Assembly (NCBI RefSeq): GCF_017565705.1
Contig: NZ_JAGDYL010000029.1
Location: 1 to 34,344 of the forward strand
Direction of reading: 5' to 3'
Length of the DNA: 34,344 nucleotides
DNA from: Leucobacter ruminantium
GTDB taxonomy: Bacteria; Actinomycetota; Actinomycetes; Actinomycetales; Microbacteriaceae
The notes under the pieces: generated by a model
The model's input: only the letters and a program-made list of their open reading frames with translations
Told to the model about the DNA's origin: nothing
The model's database searches: none
Shown here: positions 8,811 through 16,088 of the stretch, piece after piece
Position numbering within the stretch: position 1 is the first letter of the stretch
Layout: every line of letters begins with the position of its first letter
Translations under genes and position numbers: made by a program

Positions 8811-8817
8811 CCTCCTT
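8811..8817 (-). promoter_or_regulatory. Strong ribosome binding site that decides the SIP start
   Basis: AAGGAGG on the minus strand, five bases before TTG (8803-8805). No comparable site precedes the ATG at 8835 or GTG at 8847. Confidence 0.7.
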
Positions 8818-8865
8818 CGAAACAGAACAGGACATGAAAACAGGCACCGGGCAGCACCGAACTAA

Positions 8866-8884
8866 TGAGTAAGGCTACCCTTGC
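8866..8884. promoter_or_regulatory. DtxR/IdeR-like iron box between the divergent SIP and AraC genes
   Basis: TGAGTAAGGCTACCCTTGC is an imperfect match to the 19-bp DtxR/IdeR consensus, with the core AGGCTA-CCT well kept. It lies just upstream of a TATGAT -10 box (8885-8890) that would drive the AraC gene, and upstream of the SIP gene on the other strand, so Fe2+-bound repressor could shut off both. Motif resemblance only. Confidence 0.6.
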
Positions 8885-8890
8885 TATGAT
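8885..8890 (+). promoter_or_regulatory. Likely -10 element for the AraC-type regulator gene
   Basis: TATGAT, 56 bases before the ATG at 8947, next to the iron box. No convincing -35 box 17-18 bases upstream, which is usual for activator-dependent promoters. Confidence 0.4.
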
Positions 8891-8946
8891 CAGATGATTT
8901 ATCCTGAAGTGCATGATTCGCATACCCAGATGGGGGTCTGAAACGC

Positions 8947-10548
8947 ATGAATCGGTTGCTGGTGTTGCCACGCGAGATCCCCGCAGTTGCCGCCTCGCAG
9001 ATCCGGAACGCTCGGGAACCTTCACTCATCTGGGTGCATTCGGGCGAAGCGAAGGTGTCCGTCGGTAGTGAGGATCACTTGCTTCAGGAGGGCGATGCGA
9101 TCTGGGTTCCTGCTGGTCTGACCTACGGTATTCATGCCGCTCCTGGAACAGTTGCTTTCCCAATATTTCCCGCGGCGAGGCGCGTTCGCTTTCAGATCGA
9201 CGCCCCCACAAGGACTCACTTCCCGTCGGAATGGAACGATTGGCTGATCTACCAGTTCGCTCGGAGTATCGGGTACTTACGAGGAATCGCTGCCTCGAAA
9301 GGACTCGCGAGTATCGTCGTGGAATCCCCAGGATCGACCCCGAGTGGAACACCTATCCCGGCCCCACCCATCGCGCTACCTTCTGAACCCACCTCAGACG
9401 CAGCGGCAAGGGTCGCGCGCCGCCTGATCGAAGACCCCGGCGACCCTGCAACAATCCCCGAACTGGCAGCCAGTGTGAACGTCTCTGTTCGAACACTGCA
9501 AAAGCAGTTCGTTGACGAGACCGGAGTCAGTATTGCGACTTGGAGAACCAGCGTTCGAATTGCAGCCTCGGCCACCTTCATCGATCTGGGACACGACATT
9601 GGGTGGGTAGTGCAGCAGGTCGGATTCATGACTCCCGCCGGACTAACAAGAGCGTTTCAGAGACACACCAGTATGACCCCACGTGATTTTGCGAAACGAC
9701 GGGCCGGTCGCCGAGCTCTATCAGACTCCTCGTCCGATCTTCCGCTTCCAAACCGATCCGACTCAACTCAAGGGGTCGAGAAAGTCGAGACCCTACTCCC
9801 ACCGCTGGTAGCACCGAGCAAAACCTGGAACCGGATAAATGACTTTCATGTTCTCGTTTGGGTCTACCGAGGCACCGCGCGCGTAGAGATCGGAGAGAGA
9901 ACGTTTGACCTCAGCCAAGGGGATGCTGCTTGGCTGCCTGCTAACGAATCGAATACTGTGGATTTGAAAGAAGGCTCGATTCTTCTCCCGCTCGGCTCAC
10001 GAGATATGAAGCGACAGGCCAAAGGCCCGAGTGTGTTCGTGCAATCGTTCGCGCAGGAGGATGAAGCATTCTTGTTGCATACCTTTGTCGCGAATTACAG
10101 CCAGCTCAGGCCGGAGCCGCATGATTCGCATTTCATTACACGTCTTTTTCTAGAGAATGCGTGCAGCTCGACTCAAGACGCGCGCCCAGGTGCAAACGAT
10201 GTATCGATTCAAGCAAGCACGGTCCTTCAGAGAGTGAGAGCGACCCCCGCCGACAGCAGGCCGCTCTCCGCCTGGGCTGCCGAACTCGGAGTTGCTGTTG
10301 AAGACCTCGCTCAAGAGGTGAGGTCCGCGGTCGGTATTCCATTCGCGCGCTGGAGAAGCCAACTCAGGATGACACTCGCGAGACACTACCTCGAGGACGG
10401 TTTGAGCGTAGCCCAGACCTCCAAAAGACTCGGCTACGCTCATCCTTCAAGCTTCACCAAGGTCTTTACCGAACAGCACCAGATGTCACCAAGCGCATAC
10501 TGGCGCTTCGGGTGGCACCAGACCAAGGAGTCCTTAATCGTGCCTTAG
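8947..10548 (+). CDS. Double-length AraC-family regulator with two cupin-HTH units in tandem
   Basis: A 533-residue protein in which an AraC-type regulator is present twice in one chain. Unit 1 has a cupin-like segment (about 28-65, WVHSGEAKVSVG then EGDAIWVPAG) and an AraC HTH domain (about 152-250, ending VGFMTPAGLTRAFQRH). Unit 2 repeats this: cupin at about 303-335 (WVYRGTARVEIG then QGDAAWLPAN) and HTH at about 425-522 (LGYAHPSSFTKVFTEQ). AraC proteins are usually about 250-330 residues and dimerise, so this may be a covalent pseudo-dimer. The two units have diverged strongly; the second HTH has a weak first helix-turn-helix. The start is ATG 8947 after GGGGG. It diverges from the SIP operon and is its probable regulator, sensing the siderophore or reacting to iron; this is inference from position. 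Confidence 0.88.
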   Translation: MNRLLVLPREIPAVAASQIRNAREPSLIWVHSGEAKVSVGSEDHLLQEGDAIWVPAGLTYGIHAAPGTVAFPIFPAARRVRFQIDAPTRTHFPSEWNDWLIYQFARSIGYLRGIAASKGLASIVVESPGSTPSGTPIPAPPIALPSEPTSDAAARVARRLIEDPGDPATIPELAASVNVSVRTLQKQFVDETGVSIATWRTSVRIAASATFIDLGHDIGWVVQQVGFMTPAGLTRAFQRHTSMTPRDFAKRRAGRRALSDSSSDLPLPNRSDSTQGVEKVETLLPPLVAPSKTWNRINDFHVLVWVYRGTARVEIGERTFDLSQGDAAWLPANESNTVDLKEGSILLPLGSRDMKRQAKGPSVFVQSFAQEDEAFLLHTFVANYSQLRPEPHDSHFITRLFLENACSSTQDARPGANDVSIQASTVLQRVRATPADSRPLSAWAAELGVAVEDLAQEVRSAVGIPFARWRSQLRMTLARHYLEDGLSVAQTSKRLGYAHPSSFTKVFTEQHQMSPSAYWRFGWHQTKESLIVP

Positions 10549-10601
10549 CCTCGATGCACCGATTCGCCTGAGCGTGGTGGGGTTGGCATGATCGGTGCGG
10601 G

Positions 10602-10627
10602 GTGACGGGCCGCGGGTGGGGCGTCAC
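10602..10627 (-). terminator. Hairpin at the stop of the LuxR remnant
   Basis: GTGACG (10602-10607) pairs with CGTCAC (10622-10627) over a 14-base loop. The remnant's TGA (10624-10626) lies within the arm, so this was probably the terminator of that leftward gene. Confidence 0.35.
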
Positions 10628-10850
10628 TTGATTGGGCGGAGTGCGTGGTTGTTGCCATCGAGGCGTACGCAGCGGAGAAAGCCGAGTGTTTCGGCGCAGC
10701 GGAAGGCGTCTTCTGTGCAAGTCACGCCGATTCTGTGCGAGTCACGCCGAGCTTGCGATAGATCGCCCTCACATGCGCGCGCACGGTGTGAATCGACGTG
10801 ATCTCTTTCTCTGCGATTTCACGGGGGAGGATGGCCCTGTGGTGAGGCCG
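10624..10850 (-). pseudogene. LuxR-family regulator remnant (C-terminal HTH only)
   Basis: On the minus strand the frame reads REIAEKEITSIHTVRAHV, then RAIYRKLGVT, an unmistakable LuxR-type recognition helix region. A 20-base tandem duplication (10711-10730 and 10731-10750, one mismatch) then shifts the frame: before it the frame hits a TGA at 10722-10724, while the other frame continues TEDAFRCAETLGFLRC to a TGA at 10624-10626. No N-terminal part of the gene exists upstream; it is replaced by an IS3-type fragment. Dead gene fragment. Confidence 0.7.
10711..10750. repeat. 20-bp tandem duplication in the LuxR remnant
   Basis: Two adjacent copies, TTCTGTGCAAGTCACGCCGA and TTCTGTGCGAGTCACGCCGA. 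Twenty is not a multiple of three, so the duplication breaks the reading frame of the remnant. Confidence 0.85.
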
Positions 10851-10960
10851 CGAGAGCCAGGTCGTTGTTCATGATGGTCTCGAAGTCGATCGGAGTCAAG
10901 CAGCCCAGACCGGCCTGACTGCGCCTTCGGTGGTAGCTCCGCTTGCTCCTGGAACATTCG
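10819..10960 (-). pseudogene. IS3-family transposase remnant (C-terminal end of OrfB)
   Basis: The minus-strand frame reads SYHRRRSQAGLGCLTPIDFE and on to a stop at 10819-10821. This matches the C-terminal end of IS3-type integrases, where YxxRRRHS-LGxLTPxxFE is typical. The catalytic DDE part is absent upstream, so only a scar of the element remains. It abuts the LuxR remnant and lies at the edge between the low- and high-GC halves of the window, consistent with a role in the arrival or rearrangement of the island. Confidence 0.65.
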
Positions 10961-11208
10961 CCGGATATGCCCTCCAAGGCTTATGCGCGGTCCAGCAGAG
11001 GAGGCGAGGCGCCGGTGGCTTCACCTATCCCTAGACTCATGCCGAATGCGGCTTCAAACTACCGCATATTTCACGAAGCATGTTGCAGTACGTGCTGCGC
11101 TCGCTCGTCTGAGCGGTAACGCGGAAGGCCGGATCCGGCCCCTTCCGATTGCGTCGGCGGGAGTTCCGCGCCCGACGTCCGGCGAGCGGCGACGGGGGCG
11201 GAGCGGGC

Positions 11209-11214
11209 TAGACT
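11209..11214 (+). promoter_or_regulatory. -10 element giving a leaderless dxs mRNA
   Basis: TAGACT, six bases before ATG 11221. With usual -10 to start spacing the first transcribed base is the A of the ATG. This decides ATG 11221 over the GTG three bases earlier. Confidence 0.6.
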
Positions 11215-11220
11215 GGCGTG

Positions 11221-13137
11221 ATGCTCGACGACATCTCCGGACCGCGCGATCTCGATGCTCTGACGCCGGAGGAGCTGCGGATGCTCGCCGCCGAGATCCG
11301 CGAGTTCCTGATCGCCGAGGTCGCGAAGACGGGCGGTCATCTGGGGCCGAACCTCGGCGTGGTCGAGCTCACCATCGCGCTGCACCGGGTCTTCGATTCG
11401 CCGCGGGATCCGATCGTGTTCGACACGGGGCACCAGAGCTACGTGCACAAGATGCTCACCGGGCGCAAGGATTTCTCGCGGCTCAGGCAGCGCGGCGGCA
11501 TCGCCGGCTACCCCCAGCGCTCCGAGTCGGAGCACGACATCGTCGAGAGCTCGCACGCGTCGAGCTCCCTGAGCTGGGCCGACGGCATCTCCCGCGCCTT
11601 CGCGCGCAGGGCGCAGGCCGACCCCTCGCAGCGGGACCGTCACGTGGTCGCCGTCGTGGGCGACGGCGCGCTCACGGGCGGCATGACCTGGGAGGCGCTC
11701 AACAACATCACCGACGACAACGACCGCAACCTCGTGATCGTCGTGAACGACAACGGCCGCTCGTACGCCCCGACGATCGGCGGCATGGCCCGCTTCCTGA
11801 ACTCCGTGCGCACGACCTCGAGCTACCGCGACCTGCAGGAGAGCAGCGAGAAGCTGTTCTCGGCCTTCGGCGCACCCGGTCGCACCGTGTACAGCGCCGC
11901 ACGGGGTGCCATGCGCGGCATCGCGAGTCGCGCCTCGGGCAACCAGGACCTCTACTCGAACCTCGACATCAAGTACCTCGGCCCGATCGACGGGCACGAC
12001 CTCGTGGCGGTGGAGACGGCGCTGCGCCAGGCGAGGTCCTACGGTCGCCCGACGCTCGTGCACGTGATCACCGAGAAGGGTCGCGGCTACGCGCCCGCGC
12101 TGAACGACACGGCCGACCAGTTCCACGCGATCGGGAGGATCCACCCGGGCAGCGGGGAGCCTGTGCAGTCGGCGGAGGGCCGCAGCTGGACCGGCGTGTT
12201 CCGGGACCGGCTGGTGGAGCTCGCCGAGAGCGACGAGCGGATCGTCGGGATCACGGCCGCGATGCTGGCGCCCACCGGTCTCGACGGGCTCGCCGAACGG
12301 TTTCCCGATCGCGTCTACGACGTCGGCATCGCGGAGCAGCACGCGGTGACGAGCGCGGCCGGCCTCGCCTACGGCGGCCTGCACCCCGTGGTGGCGATCT
12401 ACGCCACCTTCATGAACCGTGCGCTCGACCAGCTGCTCATGGACGTCGCCCTGCACCGCGCAGGCGTCACCTTCGTGCTCGACCGGGCCGGGCTCACGGG
12501 GCCCGACGGGCCGAGCCACAACGGCGTGTGGGATCTCGCGATGCTGCAGATCGTGCCCGGCATCCGCATCGCGGCGCCGCGCGACGCGGCGAGTCTCGGG
12601 CAGCTGCTCGCCGAGGCCGTGCGGGTGGAGGACGCGCCCACGGTGATCCGGTACCCGAAGGGACCGGTCGGAGACGACATCCCGGCGCTGCGCCGCACCG
12701 ACGATGGCGTCGACGTGCTCCGGGAACGGGGCGATGGATCCGACGAGGAACCCGATGAGGGACCCGGCGACGTCCTCTTCGTCACGGTCGGCCCGATGGC
12801 GCGGATCGCGCTGGACGCAGCGGAACTGCTCGAACGGGACGGCATCTCCTCGACCGTCGTGGATCCGCGCTGGGTGATCCCCGTGGCCGGTTCGGTCGTC
12901 GAACTCGCGCGCGGACACCGCCTCGTCGTCAGTATCGAGGACGGCATCCGCGTCGGCGGCATCGGCACGCGCATCCGCCAGGCGCTGCGCGACGCGGGCG
13001 TCGACACCGCGGTGAGCGAGCTCGGCACGCCCGACGAGTTCCCCGAGCACGCCTCCCGAGACGAGCTGCTCGAGCAGGCCGGGCTGACCGCCGAGCGGAT
13101 CGCGGCGGACGTCGCGCCCCGCGTGCGCGACGTATAG
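11221..13137 (+). CDS. dxs: 1-deoxy-D-xylulose-5-phosphate synthase
   Basis: A 638-residue thiamine-diphosphate enzyme joining pyruvate and glyceraldehyde 3-phosphate, the first step of the MEP isoprenoid pathway, in the cytoplasm. The N-terminal domain has GGHLGPNLGVVELTIALH (His40), FDTGHQSYVHKMLTGR and the ThDP/Mg motif from GDGA (147-150) to NDN (176-178). The middle domain has RVYDVGIAEQHAV with the catalytic Glu, and RAGLTGPDGPSHNG; the C-terminal transketolase domain follows. Length is normal for the family. No Shine-Dalgarno sequence is seen; a TAGACT -10 box six bases upstream suggests a leaderless mRNA starting at this ATG. An acidic insert near residues 500-515 (RGDGSDEEPDEGPGD) looks lineage-specific. 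It is followed by a separate promoter and the ligase gene. Confidence 0.97.
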   Translation: MLDDISGPRDLDALTPEELRMLAAEIREFLIAEVAKTGGHLGPNLGVVELTIALHRVFDSPRDPIVFDTGHQSYVHKMLTGRKDFSRLRQRGGIAGYPQRSESEHDIVESSHASSSLSWADGISRAFARRAQADPSQRDRHVVAVVGDGALTGGMTWEALNNITDDNDRNLVIVVNDNGRSYAPTIGGMARFLNSVRTTSSYRDLQESSEKLFSAFGAPGRTVYSAARGAMRGIASRASGNQDLYSNLDIKYLGPIDGHDLVAVETALRQARSYGRPTLVHVITEKGRGYAPALNDTADQFHAIGRIHPGSGEPVQSAEGRSWTGVFRDRLVELAESDERIVGITAAMLAPTGLDGLAERFPDRVYDVGIAEQHAVTSAAGLAYGGLHPVVAIYATFMNRALDQLLMDVALHRAGVTFVLDRAGLTGPDGPSHNGVWDLAMLQIVPGIRIAAPRDAASLGQLLAEAVRVEDAPTVIRYPKGPVGDDIPALRRTDDGVDVLRERGDGSDEEPDEGPGDVLFVTVGPMARIALDAAELLERDGISSTVVDPRWVIPVAGSVVELARGHRLVVSIEDGIRVGGIGTRIRQALRDAGVDTAVSELGTPDEFPEHASRDELLEQAGLTAERIAADVAPRVRDV

Positions 13138-13151
13138 CCTCGCGCGCGGCA

Positions 13152-13157
13152 TATACT
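13152..13157 (+). promoter_or_regulatory. -10 element for the ligase-KS-dehydrogenase cassette
   Basis: TATACT, a near-perfect -10 hexamer, 34 bases before ATG 13192; a ribosome site (CAGGGGGA) lies between. No convincing -35 box. It begins 14 bases after the dxs stop, so the cassette probably has its own promoter. Confidence 0.55.
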
Positions 13158-13191
13158 AGACCGGGTTCATCAACAGCTTTCAGGGGGACGG

Positions 13192-14748
13192 ATGCCGATC
13201 ACCTCGACCGTGCTGCGAGTCGCGGAGAGCGACCCCGGTCGCCCCGCGATCGTCGGCGGGGCCGCGGACGGCTCGGGACCGGCCCCGCGCCTCGACTACG
13301 CGGGCCTGGTCGAGGATTCGCGCCGCATGTTCGCCGCGGTCGACGCACTGCACGCGCGGCAGCCCGATCCGCCTGCGCCGGCGGCCGAGACCGGCGGCAT
13401 CCCGATCACGGCGGTGAGCGTCGATTCCGCCTTCCACACCGCGCGCATCGTCGCGGGCCTCGCCGGCTACCGCGCGGTCTCCGCGACGATCGACCCCCGC
13501 TGGCCGCTCGCGCACCGGGTCGGAGTGATCATCGCCACGGGCATCGGCGTGGTCATCAGCGACGATGCCGAGCTGGCGGGCGCTCTCGCGGAGCGCGACT
13601 GGGGCGGGACCATCGCGGGGCTCGACGAGTTCCGCCGTCTGGAGGCCGCAGCCCAACCGGCACAGGCTCCCACGGTGCGCGACGGCGATGAGGCGTTCCT
13701 GCTGCTCTTCTCCTCGGGCACCACGAGCGATCCCAAGGCCTTCCTCAAGACACGGCGGCAGTACCGCGACAATGTCGCGGTCTCGAGTGCGCACCTCGAA
13801 CCGCTGCCCGGCGTGGCGACGCTCGCGCCGGGGCCGCTCTCGTACAGTCTCACCCTCTACGCGCTCATCGAGTGCCTCGCCACCGGGGGAGAGGCCCACC
13901 TCGCCGACGTCTTCGACCCCGTCGCGATGGCCGCGAGGGTGGCGGAGGAGCGCATCACGCGCGTCGTCGCGGTGCCGGCCGTCGTGCAGACGCTCACGGA
14001 CGCGGCGCGCCGCGATCCCTCGCGGTTCGAGACCCTCGATCTCGTGGTCACCGGGGGCGCCAACCTGCCCGAGTCGCTGCGCCTCGGGCTCGCCGAGGTG
14101 CTGCCGGGCACGCGGCTCGTCAGCTACTACGGCGCGGCCGAGATCGGCTTCATCGGCGACAGCAGGGGCGGCGACGGCACCCTCATCGATGTGTACCCGG
14201 GCATCGGGGCGAGCGTGCGCGACGCAGAGGGAGAGGAGGTCGCGGACGGCGAGCCCGGAACGCTCTGGATCAGCGCCGCTGCGTGCTCGGACGGCTACGT
14301 CGCGGGCACGACCGACGCCGTGCTGCGAGGGGCCGATGGCTGGGCGACGGTGGGAGACCAGGCGCGCATGGTGGACGGGCGGCTGCAGCTGCTCGGACGC
14401 TCGGGCGACATCGCGGTGACCGGAGGGCACAAGGTCGCGCTCCCCGAGGTGGAGCGCGCCTTCGACGGCATGCCCGGCCTCGGAGCGGTGTGCGCCGTCG
14501 CGCTGCCGCACCGGAGGCTCGGCTCCGTCGTCGCGCTCGTGCTCGAGGCGGCCGGCGAAGAGGGCGAGGGATCCGCAGCCCCGCCGAGCAAGGCCGAGCT
14601 GCAGCGGCGCGCGCGCGAACGACTCGCGCCCCAGTTCGTACCCCGGCGCTGGTATCTGATCGAGCGCCTGCCGCGCACCGTCGGAGGCAAGATCCGGCGG
14701 CCGGCGACGACCGAGGCCGTCGAGGCCGGTTCGGCGGTGCGGCTGTGA
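13192..14748 (+). CDS. AMP-dependent acyl ligase (ANL superfamily, acyl-CoA synthetase-like)
   Basis: A 518-residue adenylate-forming enzyme expected to activate a carboxylic acid as acyl-AMP and load it on CoA or another thiol. The P-loop is LLFSSGTTSDPKAF (about 171-184), the adenine motif is SYYGAAEIGF, then GDQARMVDGRLQLLGRSGD, and the C-terminal catalytic lysine is in PRTVGGKIRR. All core motifs are kept, so it should be active. ATG 13192 follows GGGGGA. The stop overlaps the GTG of the ketosynthase (GTGA, 14745-14748), so the two are coupled. No carrier protein domain or gene is seen nearby. The substrate acid is unknown. Confidence 0.88.
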   Translation: MPITSTVLRVAESDPGRPAIVGGAADGSGPAPRLDYAGLVEDSRRMFAAVDALHARQPDPPAPAAETGGIPITAVSVDSAFHTARIVAGLAGYRAVSATIDPRWPLAHRVGVIIATGIGVVISDDAELAGALAERDWGGTIAGLDEFRRLEAAAQPAQAPTVRDGDEAFLLLFSSGTTSDPKAFLKTRRQYRDNVAVSSAHLEPLPGVATLAPGPLSYSLTLYALIECLATGGEAHLADVFDPVAMAARVAEERITRVVAVPAVVQTLTDAARRDPSRFETLDLVVTGGANLPESLRLGLAEVLPGTRLVSYYGAAEIGFIGDSRGGDGTLIDVYPGIGASVRDAEGEEVADGEPGTLWISAAACSDGYVAGTTDAVLRGADGWATVGDQARMVDGRLQLLGRSGDIAVTGGHKVALPEVERAFDGMPGLGAVCAVALPHRRLGSVVALVLEAAGEEGEGSAAPPSKAELQRRARERLAPQFVPRRWYLIERLPRTVGGKIRRPATTEAVEAGSAVRL

Positions 14749-16088
14749 GCGCGTCGCGTCGAGCGGTGATCACGGGCGTCGGTGCTATCACGCCGAGCGG
14801 CCTGAGCGCCGACGCCGCGTGGGCGGCGGTGCGCGACGGGCGCAGCGCGATCGGGGTGCTCGAAGGTGACGAGTTCGACCCGCTCGCCGTGCACATCGGG
14901 GGGCGCGTGCGGGGCTTCGACGTCTCCTCGGTGCTGCCGACGGGCCTCGCCAGGAGGCTGAGCCCGGTGCAGCACTGGGCCATCGCCGCAGCGGACGAGG
15001 CGCTCGCCCAGGCCGGGGCGGCGCCGCCCGGCGGGGAGACACCGGGCGCGGGGGCGACCGCTGCAGCGAGGCTTCCCTGGGACCCTCACCGCACCGCCGT
15101 CATCGCGGCGAGCGGTTCTGGTCCGGTCGACGCGCAGCAGCGGTCCACCCGCGCGCTCGACGCCCGGGGGCCCCGTGCTGTGCCCATCGGCCTCGCCGTC
15201 TACGGCGCGCCCGACGCCGCAGCTGCGCTGCTCAGTCAGCGCTACGGCGTCACCGGTCCGGCTCAGGGCGTCTCGGCCACCTGCGCGAGCGGGGCCGTGG
15301 GCCTGGGGGAGGCACTGCGACGCGTGCGCCACGGCTACGCCGACGCGGTGATCGTCGTCGGCATGGAGGATTGCCTGAACGCGGTGAACCTCGCCTCGAA
15401 CGCGAACCTGCGATCCCTCGCGGCCGGCTACGAGAGCGACCCGACCGCGGCCTGCCGCCCATTCGACCGCCGCCGCTCGGGCTTCGTGATGTCGCAGGGC
15501 GCCGCGGCCCTCGTCGTCGAGTCTGAGGAGAGCGCGAGGGATCGCGGCGCGACCGCGCTCGCCGAGCTCGCCGGCTTCGGCGCCTCGAGCGATGCGCATC
15601 ACGCCACGGCGCCCCACCCCGAGGGGCGCGGGGCCGCACGTGCCGTGCGCGACTGCCTCGAGGACGCGGGCACGACGCCGGCAGACGTCGACCACGTCAA
15701 CGCGCACGGCACCGGAACCCCCGCGGGCGACGCCGCCGAGCTGCTGGCGCTCGAGGCCGCCCTCGGCGAACGCGCCCGCCGGATCCCGATCACCGCGACG
15801 AAGTCGAGCACAGGGCACCTGCTCGGAGCCGCGGGCGCTCTCGAGGCGATCGTCTCGATCATGACGCTGCGCACGGGGCTGCTGCCGCCCACGCTGAACC
15901 TCGAGGATCCCGAGTTCGACGGCTGGGACTTCGTGACCGGCGCGGCGCGCGAGCGGCCCGTCGACGCCGTGCTGTCGACCTCCTTCGGCTTCGGCGGGCA
16001 CAACGGCGCCCTGCTGCTGCGCAGGGCCTCCGAGGACACTCCGACGACGACACCTCCACGACGAAGGAGCGACGATGACCGACCGTGA
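14745..16088 (+). CDS. Beta-ketoacyl synthase, FabF (KAS II) type
   Basis: A 447-residue condensing enzyme. The Cys-His-His triad is complete: Cys180 in SATCASGAVG, His321 in NAHGTGTPAGD and His358 in KSSTGHLLGAAG. The C-terminal FGFGGHNG loop is also present. The start is GTG 14745 overlapping the ligase stop; residues from there read SRRAVITGVGAITPSG, the normal KAS N-terminus, while the upstream part of the open frame has no similarity. It would extend a starter acyl unit with a malonyl unit on a carrier protein. No acyl carrier protein, acyltransferase or reductase is encoded nearby, so it either borrows the fatty acid synthase's or uses CoA thioesters. A low-complexity insert lies around residues 92-112. 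The last 14 bases overlap the dehydrogenase gene. Confidence 0.9.
   Translation: MSASRRAVITGVGAITPSGLSADAAWAAVRDGRSAIGVLEGDEFDPLAVHIGGRVRGFDVSSVLPTGLARRLSPVQHWAIAAADEALAQAGAAPPGGETPGAGATAAARLPWDPHRTAVIAASGSGPVDAQQRSTRALDARGPRAVPIGLAVYGAPDAAAALLSQRYGVTGPAQGVSATCASGAVGLGEALRRVRHGYADAVIVVGMEDCLNAVNLASNANLRSLAAGYESDPTAACRPFDRRRSGFVMSQGAAALVVESEESARDRGATALAELAGFGASSDAHHATAPHPEGRGAARAVRDCLEDAGTTPADVDHVNAHGTGTPAGDAAELLALEAALGERARRIPITATKSSTGHLLGAAGALEAIVSIMTLRTGLLPPTLNLEDPEFDGWDFVTGAARERPVDAVLSTSFGFGGHNGALLLRRASEDTPTTTPPRRRSDDDRP

Larger units (their letters stand above)
10549..11208. other. Gene graveyard between the siderophore island and dxs
   Basis: About 660 bases with no intact gene. From left: an 8-bp inverted repeat after the AraC stop (10556-10563 with 10591-10598), a hairpin at 10602-10627, a LuxR C-terminal remnant, an IS3-type transposase C-terminal remnant, then about 250 bases in which I see nothing except the dxs -10 box at the end. 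Base composition shifts from mixed to very GC-rich across this stretch. Confidence 0.65.

Noticed and set aside
8912..9066. A short ORF starting at ATG 8912, overlapping the AraC start
   Set aside because: No ribosome site, rare-codon content and full overlap with the AraC gene in another frame.
10983..11220. Open frame running from 10983 into dxs
   Set aside because: It continues in a wrong frame through dxs with Arg-rich product; the graveyard part shows no domain.
11071..13152. A 693-codon open frame antisense to dxs
   Set aside because: Arises from the strong third-position GC bias of dxs; composition is His/Arg/Val-rich with no domain, and dxs is certain.
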